DNA of 64,000 bases from Lewinellaceae bacterium SD302 (GTDB taxonomy: Bacteria; Bacteroidota; Bacteroidia; Chitinophagales; Saprospiraceae): NCBI GenBank assembly GCA_002591745.1, contig PDLQ01000008.1:1-64000 (forward strand). The letters run 5' to 3'. A model generated the notes under the pieces. It did no database searches, was not told where the DNA came from, and saw only the letters and a program-made list of their open reading frames with translations. Shown here in pieces: positions 1-5,640 of this stretch (position 1 is its first letter; every line of letters begins with the position of its first letter). The position numbers were made by a program, and so were the translations under genes.

Positions 1-1
1 T

Positions 2-88
2 GCGGTGAACAACTTACGCAACAAGATGATTCATACCGTAATGGCGTGCTTAAGAAATGAGGTTATGTATGATGAAAATTATGCATAA
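2..88 (+). mobile_element. C-terminal tail of an IS110-family-like transposase (cut by window start)
   Basis: Frame 2 is open from the window edge to TAA at 86-88 and encodes 28 residues including AVNNLRNKMIHTVMACLRNE and a YDENYA end. The pattern (A/L)NxxRNKxIxxxxAxxR followed by a Tyr-rich end is familiar from the C-terminus of IS110/IS1111 transposases of Bacteroidota; this is recognition from memory, not a search. IS110 elements lack long terminal inverted repeats, so the element's right end cannot be set here, but it must lie shortly after 88. The neighbouring recombinase gene begins within about 100 bp and lacks a start codon, which suggests that the insertion affected its 5' end. Confidence 0.6.
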
Positions 89-107
89 ACACTTGCACAA
101 ACCATAG

Positions 108-180
108 CAATCCAAAAGGGCTCTGCCCGTCCAAAAGCGAAGCGTCCAAAAGCAAGGCAAAGCCGAGCGTCCAACCCCTC
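108..180. repeat. Imperfect modular repeat, units of about 15-25 bp
   Basis: A word close to RTCCAAAAGS recurs near 110, 129, 144 and 169, separated by short GC-rich pieces with small self-complementary parts (GGGC-tct-GCCC at 118-128). The tract fills the gap between the transposase tail and the conserved part of the recombinase gene. A similar design with the word CGTTCTAAAG is present at 46701-46800. Confidence 0.5.
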
Positions 181-185
181 CAACT

Positions 186-1103
186 ATCTCCCCTAACTGG
201 TCCATCCCCCTCCGTAGTTACCGCGCCTATCTCCGCCTTGAACGGGGGCGCAGCGAACACACCGTTGACGGTTACGTCCGAGACGTTGGCAAGCTGCCCG
301 AATACCTGGAATTACGTGGCTGGAACTTCGGCCCTGGCGGTATCGAACGGATGCACCTGGATGACTTCATCCGCTATCTGGCCGAACTTGGTCTGGCCCC
401 CCGCTCTCAGGCCAGGCTGATCTCCGCCCTGCGAAATTTTTACCAGTATCTCTTAGAGGAAAAGATCATTCAGAGCGACCCTACCGAACTGCTAAGAGCC
501 CCGAAGTTGGGTCGCAAAATCCCCGAAGTGCTCACCTACGCCGAGGTTAACGCCATCCTGGCCGCCATCGACCTGAGTACCGACCACGGCACCCGCGACC
601 GCGCCATGCTGGAAACCCTTTACGCCTGCGGGCTACGGGTAAGCGAACTGACCTCCTTGCAACTTAACCACGTCTACCCCGAAGCAGGGCTGGTCAGGGT
701 TATCGGCAAGGGCAACAAGGAAAGGTTGGTGCCCATCGGTGAAGAAGCCCTGAAGCAGATCGGTTTCTATCTGGACGGCGTCCGCCGCCTAATGGGGAAC
801 ATTAAGCCGGAAGGAGAAAGTATTCTTTTCCTTAATCGCCGGGGCGGCCCGTTAAGTCGGGTGTCCGTTTTCACTGCGGTCAAAAAATACGTGGCGGCGG
901 CGGGTATCGAGAAGAACGTCAGTCCACACTCCTTCCGCCACTCCTTCGCCACCCACCTTATTGAGGGTGGAGCCGATCTGCGGGCCGTACAGGATATGCT
1001 GGGTCACGAAAGCATTACAACCACCGAAATATACACCCACCTCGACACTGATTTCCTGAGGGAAACCATTCTTTCTTTTCATCCCGCAAATGCGAAACGG
1101 TAA
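186..1103 (+). CDS. xerD: Tyrosine recombinase, XerD type; no canonical start codon
   Basis: Site-specific recombinase that by family resolves chromosome dimers at dif. The reading frame is open from 108, just after an in-frame TAG at 105-107, to TAA at 1101-1103. Conserved N-terminal SAM-like domain residues begin at about 195 (NWSIPLRSYRAYL, then LERGRSEHTV), well upstream of the first ATG at 351. The catalytic domain is complete: Arg in ACGLRVSEL, Lys in GKGNKERLVP, HSFRH, LGHES and the Tyr nucleophile in TEIYTHL. From about 186 the protein is about 305 residues, the usual family length of about 300. Between the stop at 105 and M351 there is no ATG, GTG or TTG in frame; CTG (123) or ATC (186) are the only near-start codons. 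Starting at 351 would remove about 55 conserved residues. Either a rare start is used, or an IS110-type insertion displaced the native start. The XerD rather than XerC assignment is by resemblance. Confidence 0.8.
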   Translation: MSPNWSIPLRSYRAYLRLERGRSEHTVDGYVRDVGKLPEYLELRGWNFGPGGIERMHLDDFIRYLAELGLAPRSQARLISALRNFYQYLLEEKIIQSDPTELLRAPKLGRKIPEVLTYAEVNAILAAIDLSTDHGTRDRAMLETLYACGLRVSELTSLQLNHVYPEAGLVRVIGKGNKERLVPIGEEALKQIGFYLDGVRRLMGNIKPEGESILFLNRRGGPLSRVSVFTAVKKYVAAAGIEKNVSPHSFRHSFATHLIEGGADLRAVQDMLGHESITTTEIYTHLDTDFLRETILSFHPANAKR

Positions 1104-1128
1104 TCGACGCTGGGTCGATTACCGTTTC
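1094..1128 (+). terminator. Hairpin at the end of xerD
   Basis: Perfect 15-bp stem (1094-1108 with 1114-1128) and a 5-nt loop, overlapping the xerD stop codon. No long T-run follows directly, so termination strength is uncertain. Confidence 0.6.
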
Positions 1129-1166
1129 AAGACTGTGTAGTTTTGCAAATTTTTGCGTTTGCTGTT

Positions 1167-1256
1167 CTAGAGTTGTGGCATCATGAACAGGAAAGCAAGA
1201 AATGCAAAAACGGCCGCCAGGTAAAGGACGCGACCAATGTTTTTCTGCAATTCCAT
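1167..1256 (-). CDS. Candidate 29-residue single-pass membrane peptide
   Basis: An ATG at 1254-1256 opens a 29-codon frame ending at TAG (1167-1169). It starts MELQKNIGRVLYLAAV and ends in MMPQL, giving a short charged N-terminus followed by one hydrophobic stretch of about 17 residues (VLYLAAVFAFLAFLFMM). This is the charge and hydrophobicity layout of a small inner-membrane protein. It is too short for coding statistics to be decisive, and no family is recognised. It lies alone between the xerD terminator and the convergent end of the GIN-domain gene. A short GC hairpin (ccggg-aaaa-gcccgg, about 1277-1292) lies upstream of the start. Confidence 0.35.
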   Translation of the reverse strand: MELQKNIGRVLYLAAVFAFLAFLFMMPQL

Positions 1257-1424
1257 GGGAAACTTAATTTGGACTGCCGGGAAAAGCCCGGAATGGGGTT
1301 AATGTGATGAATCAGCCAGCAAAACGAATCAGATGATGATTAGTTACATCGTCACCCCATTTTTTTTGTGGCTTTTGTCTATAAAGCACTTCAAGGGCTG
1401 AAAAAGTTCGGTATTGATAAGAAA

Positions 1425-2150
1425 TCATCGGTTACCCGCCAGCCGCTTTACTTCTCCTCCCAGGATGGTACCGATCTGAATCTTGGGGTCCCCGGCATAG
1501 CGTACAATCCCACCGGTATTGGCTTTTGCACTCAACTCTTCCTCTACGGTCGCACTTACTTCTCCTCCCGTGCCGGCCCGTAAACGGCCATTTTGAGCAA
1601 CCAGCCGGTGACCATCCAAAATACCACCGGTATTGGCCCCGGCCCGTAGTTTACCCGCTGTTCCACGCACGGTAAGGTGCGCGCCTTCGGCCGCCTGCAG
1701 GTCCAGCTTGTCCGCATTGATTTCCAGATAAAGCTCACTACCCGATCCGGCACGCGCATAAAATTCTTCCGTGGCTACAGCCTCTCTGAGTTCCACATCT
1801 GCCCCACCAGCGGTAAACAGTGCCTCCAGGTCTCGGTAGTAGACCTTCACCATGATATCCAGGTCCTGGTCGATTACCAATGAGCGAATCGTGCTTATTT
1901 TCAGGGTCTTGTTTTGCTGCTTGATGCTCAGTTTATCAGCGTCATCACCGAAAGCACGTACTACAATCTTTTCCTCTTCACCTTTAATCAGTTCCACATC
2001 GATCAACCCCATGATCTTGACGGTGTTGAAAGGATCTAAATCCGTTGTGTCCTGGGCCAGCAACTGACTAGCCGAAGTATTAATAAATATTAGCATGATG
2101 GCTAACAAAGTAGCAGTGCTGAATTTTGAGATCAAATTTGATGTATTCAT
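1425..2150 (-). CDS. Exported GIN-domain (DUF2807) protein
   Basis: A 241-residue exported protein. ATG at 2148-2150 is chosen because a signal peptide follows directly (MNTSNLISKF, hydrophobic core ATLLAIMLIF, then a cleavage-like SASQLLAQ). The upstream extension of the frame to 2363 is low-complexity and unlike a protein. The mature part begins DPFNTVKIMGLIDVEL, typical of the head GIN domain, followed by repeated Gly-rich beta turns (AGSGSELYLEI, RAGANTGGI, RAGTGGEVSA, AKANTGGIV) of a right-handed beta-solenoid. GIN-domain proteins are common in Bacteroidota, with no established function; an adhesin-like or cell-surface role is a guess. The dispersed AAAGTAGCA word lies inside the signal peptide, encoding STATLLA. 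Confidence 0.8.
   Translation of the reverse strand: MNTSNLISKFSTATLLAIMLIFINTSASQLLAQDTTDLDPFNTVKIMGLIDVELIKGEEEKIVVRAFGDDADKLSIKQQNKTLKISTIRSLVIDQDLDIMVKVYYRDLEALFTAGGADVELREAVATEEFYARAGSGSELYLEINADKLDLQAAEGAHLTVRGTAGKLRAGANTGGILDGHRLVAQNGRLRAGTGGEVSATVEEELSAKANTGGIVRYAGDPKIQIGTILGGEVKRLAGNR
2107..2115 (+). repeat. AAAGTAGCA word, inside GIN-domain gene
   Basis: Exact core with consensus flanks (ggctaac before, gtgct after). It is read on the minus strand as S-T-A-T-L-L-A in the signal peptide. Confidence 0.9.
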
Positions 2151-2326
2151 TTTAAACGGTTGAGTAGGGTTACGCTCATTAGATGCGTAAAATTGTACTT
2201 GGCCCCTACGGAAATGGATAAAAAACCTGGGGCTATCCCGCGTCGAGACATGACTTCGTCTGAACGGTCGAGGATGCGCGACGATTTTGGGGTACGCCGG
2301 GAAAGTATGACCGGTAACTAGAACAC

Positions 2327-2335
2327 TGCTACTTT
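2327..2335 (-). repeat. AAAGTAGCA word, intergenic
   Basis: Exact TGCTACTTT preceded by cac and followed by gaagcc, in the spacer upstream of the GIN-domain gene and downstream of the ABC ATPase gene. Confidence 0.9.
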
Positions 2336-2376
2336 GAAGCCACCCCAAAGCCCCCCCGTTCAAACCGTTTTGGTAT

Positions 2377-3111
2377 TTAAAGGCCCGCCTGCTGCAACAG
2401 GGCCAGCTGCCCCCCGAATGCCGCTGCTAAATTTTCCTTCGTAAACGTTTCTTCCGTCGGCCCCGCCGCTACCAGTCTCTGGTTGAGCAGGACGACGTGA
2501 TCGAAGTAATCCGGCACCGCCTGGAGGTCATGGTGAACCACCAACAACGTCTTACCCGCCGCCGAGAGCTTACGCAACACCTCGATGATCTTTTCTTCGG
2601 TAGGAATGTCCACACCGACGAAGGGCTCGTCCAACAATAAGATTTCCGCTTCCTGGGCCAGGGCACGGGCCAGAAAGGCGCGTTGTTGCTGTCCGCCGCT
2701 CAATTCCCCGATCGGCCGATTCCGCAGATCCTCAATCGCCAACTCCCGCAGCGCCTCGGTAACAATCTTACGATCCTTATCATTCAACCGCTGAAAGACC
2801 CTCTTGTGGGGGTATCGCCCCATACTTACCACGTCTTCTACCGTGGCCGGAAAAGTAAAGTCTATCTCACTACGCTGAGGAACATAGACCACCTGCTTAC
2901 GCACGGCGCTGATGTCCTCTCCCCGGACTGTGACGCTGCCATTATAATCATCAATCAGTCCCAGGATGCTCTTCAGCAGCGTACTCTTACCCGAGCCGTT
3001 GGGGCCGAGGATACCGTAGCGCCGTCCTGCTTCGAACTCCAGAAAAATATTGGAAAGCACGCGTTTGCGATCGTAGGCGACGGAAAGGTCGGAAATTTTG
3101 ATGAGTGCCAT
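2377..3111 (-). CDS. Manganese/zinc/iron ABC transporter ATP-binding protein (ZnuC/MntB/TroB-like)
   Basis: A 244-residue ATPase of the metal-uptake ABC family. Start ATG 3109-3111 gives the normal N-terminus MALIKISDLSVAYDRKRVL; the frame continues upstream through a palindromic spacer that is not protein-like. Walker A GPNGSGKST (about 36-44), Q-loop YVPQRSEIDF, signature LSGGQQQRAFLARAL, Walker B EILLLDEPFVGVD and the switch His in VVHHDL are all present, so it should be active. It is the second gene of a minus-strand pair with the binding protein upstream (3191-4195), separated by about 80 bp of palindromic spacer. The membrane permease normally encoded next to this pair is not in the window. 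Confidence 0.9.
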   Translation of the reverse strand: MALIKISDLSVAYDRKRVLSNIFLEFEAGRRYGILGPNGSGKSTLLKSILGLIDDYNGSVTVRGEDISAVRKQVVYVPQRSEIDFTFPATVEDVVSMGRYPHKRVFQRLNDKDRKIVTEALRELAIEDLRNRPIGELSGGQQQRAFLARALAQEAEILLLDEPFVGVDIPTEEKIIEVLRKLSAAGKTLLVVHHDLQAVPDYFDHVVLLNQRLVAAGPTEETFTKENLAAAFGGQLALLQQAGL

Positions 3112-3143
3112 TTGTAGGTGTTTGGTAAGTGGTATTGGGTATG

Positions 3144-3191
3144 GGTACTTGGTATAAGGTACCTGGCACCCTGTACCTCGTACCAAGTACC
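3144..3191. repeat. Nested GGTAC palindromes between znuA-like and znuC-like genes
   Basis: GGTACTTGGTA (3144-3154) pairs with TACCAAGTACC (3181-3191), and AGGTAC (3157-3162) pairs with GTACCT (3173-3178), giving a nested hairpin that reaches the stop codon of the binding-protein gene. It may act as an intra-operon attenuator or mRNA-processing site, or may be a simple repeat. Confidence 0.6.
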
Positions 3192-4195
3192 TAATTCCCG
3201 TTCAGCTTGTAAACCATGAAGAAAAAAGCTCCCAGCATCACCGCCAGAATAAATCCGAGTAGTACGCTTTGCTCCAGGGTGCTTGGCCCGGCGCCTATCC
3301 CGATATCTTCGCTCTGACCCAGCAGGCCGGCGACTACTACATCAGTATTATAGCGCAGCATCTCAAGATAGGTCGGAGCCGGAGAAAGGCTGTCTCCCAG
3401 CGAATCGGCGTAGAGATAGCCACCGATGATCACGTTGTTGTCCGTGGCAATCTGGCGAATGAGTTTGGGGTTAATCGTACTTTCCACGAAGATGGCCTTT
3501 ACGCCACTTTCCCGAATGATGTTGGTGAGGCGGGCAACGTCATCGGTGCGTACCTCCGCATCAGTGCTGGTACCCAGGGCGGCTTCCACACGGATACCGT
3601 AGCGACGGCCGTAATAACGAAAGGCATCGTGGCTGGTAATGAGCACCCGGCTGCTTTCGGGCACTTCGGCGATCCGGCTTTGGATATAACTGTCCAAGTC
3701 ACGGACCTGCTGTTGATAAAGGCCGGCATTAAAGCGGTAGACCTCCGCGTTTTCCGGGTCGATTTGGATCAAAGCGTCCCGTACGTTGGCTGCATAGGTA
3801 ATTCCATTGCTGGCATCCATCCAGGCATGAGGGTCACTGGAATTTTCGTATTCCTCGCTTTCAATGGGCTGGATGCCCTGGGTGATGATAACCTTGCGAC
3901 CGCGGGTACCGCTGTTTTCGATCAGTTCATTCATCCAGCCCTCGAAAGTGAGGCCATTGACCAGGATCAGATCGGCGCCGGCTACCAGGCGTACATCGGC
4001 CGGGGTAGGTTCGTAGATGTGAGGATCGCCACCAATGGGAACGACCATGCTGACTTCGACCAATCCACCGGAAATCACCTCGGCCAGATCCGCAAAGATA
4101 CTGGCCGAGGCGACCACCAGGGGGCGATCAGCTTCCTGGCCGGAAGTAAACCCGAACAGGAAAATCGTTAGAAATAAAACGAGAATTAGCCGCAT
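3191..4195 (-). CDS. Metal ABC transporter substrate-binding protein (cluster A-I), with C-terminal membrane helix
   Basis: A 334-residue periplasmic Mn/Zn/Fe-binding protein. ATG at 4193-4195 gives the signal peptide MRLILVLFLTIFLFG ending near TSGQ; the TTG one codon upstream is less likely. Likely metal ligands are His in DPHIYEP, His in SDPHAWMD, Glu in IFVESTINPK and Asp in LYADSLG. This H-H-E-D pattern is more like Mn/Fe binders (PsaA/TroA type) than the His-rich-loop zinc binders, and no His-rich loop is present. Unusually, the C-terminus ends in a hydrophobic helix (VLLGFILAVMLGAFFFMVY) followed by KLNGN, which would anchor the protein to the inner membrane. Regulation is suggested by a perfect palindrome over the -7 box at 4207-4222. 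Confidence 0.88.
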   Translation of the reverse strand: MRLILVLFLTIFLFGFTSGQEADRPLVVASASIFADLAEVISGGLVEVSMVVPIGGDPHIYEPTPADVRLVAGADLILVNGLTFEGWMNELIENSGTRGRKVIITQGIQPIESEEYENSSDPHAWMDASNGITYAANVRDALIQIDPENAEVYRFNAGLYQQQVRDLDSYIQSRIAEVPESSRVLITSHDAFRYYGRRYGIRVEAALGTSTDAEVRTDDVARLTNIIRESGVKAIFVESTINPKLIRQIATDNNVIIGGYLYADSLGDSLSPAPTYLEMLRYNTDVVVAGLLGQSEDIGIGAGPSTLEQSVLLGFILAVMLGAFFFMVYKLNGN

Positions 4196-4206
4196 CAATT
4201 TAAATT

Positions 4207-4222
4207 GTTAGACAAATCTAAC
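4207..4222 (-). promoter_or_regulatory. Candidate DtxR/MntR-type operator overlapping the -7 box of the metal ABC genes
   Basis: GTTAGA-CAAA-TCTAAC is a perfect 6-4-6 palindrome 11 bp upstream of the ATG. On the minus strand it contains TAGATTTG (4213-4220), an exact match to the Bacteroidota -7 element TAnnTTTG, so a bound repressor would block the promoter. The shape resembles DtxR/MntR-family boxes; the regulator itself is inferred. Confidence 0.55.
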
Positions 4223-4257
4223 TAATCTATTTGAACCACGGAAATTGCCGGACAGTC

Positions 4258-5157
4258 TTACCGGAAAGACTCTGCCAGTAACTCTTGTAACATTACCCAA
4301 CTTTCGCGGTCAGCTTTCTCGCTATACTCCAGTGGCAATTCGAACTCTTGACCCTTTTCCGTCGCTCCGGGGTCTGTGAAAGCGTGCTTCACCCCTTCAA
4401 AAGCTTTATACTCATAGGCCACTTTGGCTTCATCCATGGCTTTGGACCATTGAGCTACGCTTTCCGGGCTGATAAAGGGGTCGGCCGCACCGTTGGCCAC
4501 CAGGATATTGGCGGTCACCTTGGTATCTGTACTGGGCATTACGGGTAATTGCACACCGGCGTGAAAAGCAGCTACGGCGTCCAGATCATAGCCGGCGTTG
4601 GCCATGGCCAGGGCGATGCTGCCACCAAAGCAGTAACCGACCGCGGCAATCTTATCACCATCCACCAATGGGTTGGCTTTCAGCGTCTTAATGGCTTGCT
4701 CGAAGCGGGCTTTGGCGGCGTCCATATTCTCTACCACGGCGCTACTGAATTTACCGGCGTCTGCGGGGTGGTTTGCCTGCTTGCCATCGCCGTACATGTC
4801 TACGGCCAGGGCTACGTACCCCAGTTCGGCCAGCATATCGGCACGGGCGCGGGCGTAATCGTTGTGGCCCCACCATTCGTGGATGACCAGTACGCCGGGC
4901 CGCTTACCTTTCACCTCTGGATCACTGGCCAGGTAGCCGATCATCTTGGTATCGTCGGTAGCGTACTCAATTTCCTGTCCGTCGACCGTCGGGGTGGCTT
5001 CGGCGAAAGCGGTGGCTTTGTAAGCTTTCTTTTCCACCGGGGCCTCTTCCATCTCCGTAGTCTCGGTGGCGTCGGTTTCAGTGGCTGGCACTTCAGATTC
5101 ACAGGCTGCGAAGGTGAATAAAAAGGCCGCAAACAATAGTAGTTTGAAGGTTTGCAT
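4258..5157 (-). CDS. Dienelactone hydrolase family lipoprotein
   Basis: A 299-residue alpha/beta hydrolase. The N-terminus has a lipoprotein signal (LFTFAAC, Cys19), then a Glu/Thr-rich linker of about 25 residues. The DLH fold follows: VIHEWWGH near residue 92, nucleophile Cys176 in GYCFGGS, Asp226 in GAADPF and His258 in GVKHAF, a full Cys-Asp-His triad as in dienelactone hydrolases. The natural substrate is unknown; many lipoprotein DLH members of Bacteroidota are not linked to chloroaromatic breakdown. No pathway genes are adjacent, and the gene stands alone on the minus strand between the metal-binding protein gene and the parC upstream region. Confidence 0.85.
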   Translation of the reverse strand: MQTFKLLLFAAFLFTFAACESEVPATETDATETTEMEEAPVEKKAYKATAFAEATPTVDGQEIEYATDDTKMIGYLASDPEVKGKRPGVLVIHEWWGHNDYARARADMLAELGYVALAVDMYGDGKQANHPADAGKFSSAVVENMDAAKARFEQAIKTLKANPLVDGDKIAAVGYCFGGSIALAMANAGYDLDAVAAFHAGVQLPVMPSTDTKVTANILVANGAADPFISPESVAQWSKAMDEAKVAYEYKAFEGVKHAFTDPGATEKGQEFELPLEYSEKADRESWVMLQELLAESFR

Positions 5158-5217
5158 AAAGTGTTGGTTTTCGATTTAACGGGTAGATTTTGAAAAGGTT
5201 TGGGTACTCATCAGCAC

Positions 5218-5426
5218 GGCTACTTTGTTATACTCCCCTGGGCCACACCAGGTGATTTTTGACGGCCGCTTTTCCCGCCTGGCTTCACCGCCGAGCTTTG
5301 CCGTAGCTATGGCTATGCCTACATCTCGCCGGTTCGCCAGCCGAAAAAAACCAGCTCGTCAAATTTTCACCTCTTGTGACCGAGGGGAGTATAGCCATAA
5401 TAATTGTTCGGACTAGCAAAGTAGCA
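5218..5426. repeat. About 210-bp imperfect inverted-repeat element ended by AAAGTAGCA words
   Basis: The left end has GCTACTTTGT followed by TATACTCCCCT (one mismatch to the core at its first base). The right end has AGGGGAGTATA at 5383-5393 and, after an extra 22 bp or so, an exact AAAGTAGCA at 5418-5426. Inside are further weak inverted pairs (TGATTTTTGACG against CGTCAAATTTTCA, and GCCTGGC against GCCAGCC). It occupies most of the 480-bp gap between the hydrolase gene and parC, and no coding sequence was seen in it. Confidence 0.6.
5418..5426 (+). repeat. AAAGTAGCA word, right end of the 5218-5426 inverted repeat
   Basis: Exact core with flanks ggactagc and atg. Confidence 0.9.
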
Positions 5427-5584
5427 ATGTTTCGTGTAGTGTGGAGCGGAAAATTGCCACCATCATGCTTTCAAAGCTGGTCGAAACAGTAATTGGGGCA
5501 GTTTTGCAAAAAAATTGGCAGATTTCAATTAGAATATTCCAACCACCTTCAATCAAACATCAATGTTGTTTTGTTTTCAAACAT

Positions 5585-5615
5585 TTTGTTATTGGTTTTG
5601 ATTGCGTTATATTTG
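5585..5615 (+). promoter_or_regulatory. parC promoter, Bacteroidota -33/-7 type
   Basis: TTTG (5585-5588), a 19-bp spacer and TATATTTG (5608-5615) match the TTTG-N19-TAnnTTTG consensus exactly. Transcription would begin near 5622, about 20 nt before the parC ATG. Confidence 0.8.
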
Positions 5616-5640
5616 TCCGTCTTAGATACAGCGAAGTAGG

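Noticed and set aside
2151-2363. N-terminal extension of the GIN-domain gene to 2363
   Set aside because: The extension is low-complexity and has no protein-like pattern, while a signal peptide starts at 2150.
3112-3186. N-terminal extension of the ABC ATPase gene to 3186
   Set aside because: It would translate the palindromic GGTAC spacer; family members start at MALIKISDL.
3269-4171. 300-residue plus-strand frame opposite the metal-binding protein gene
   Set aside because: Shadow frame of a gene with clear family motifs on the other strand; similar long shadows occur opposite DnaB, MBL-rhodanese and odhB.
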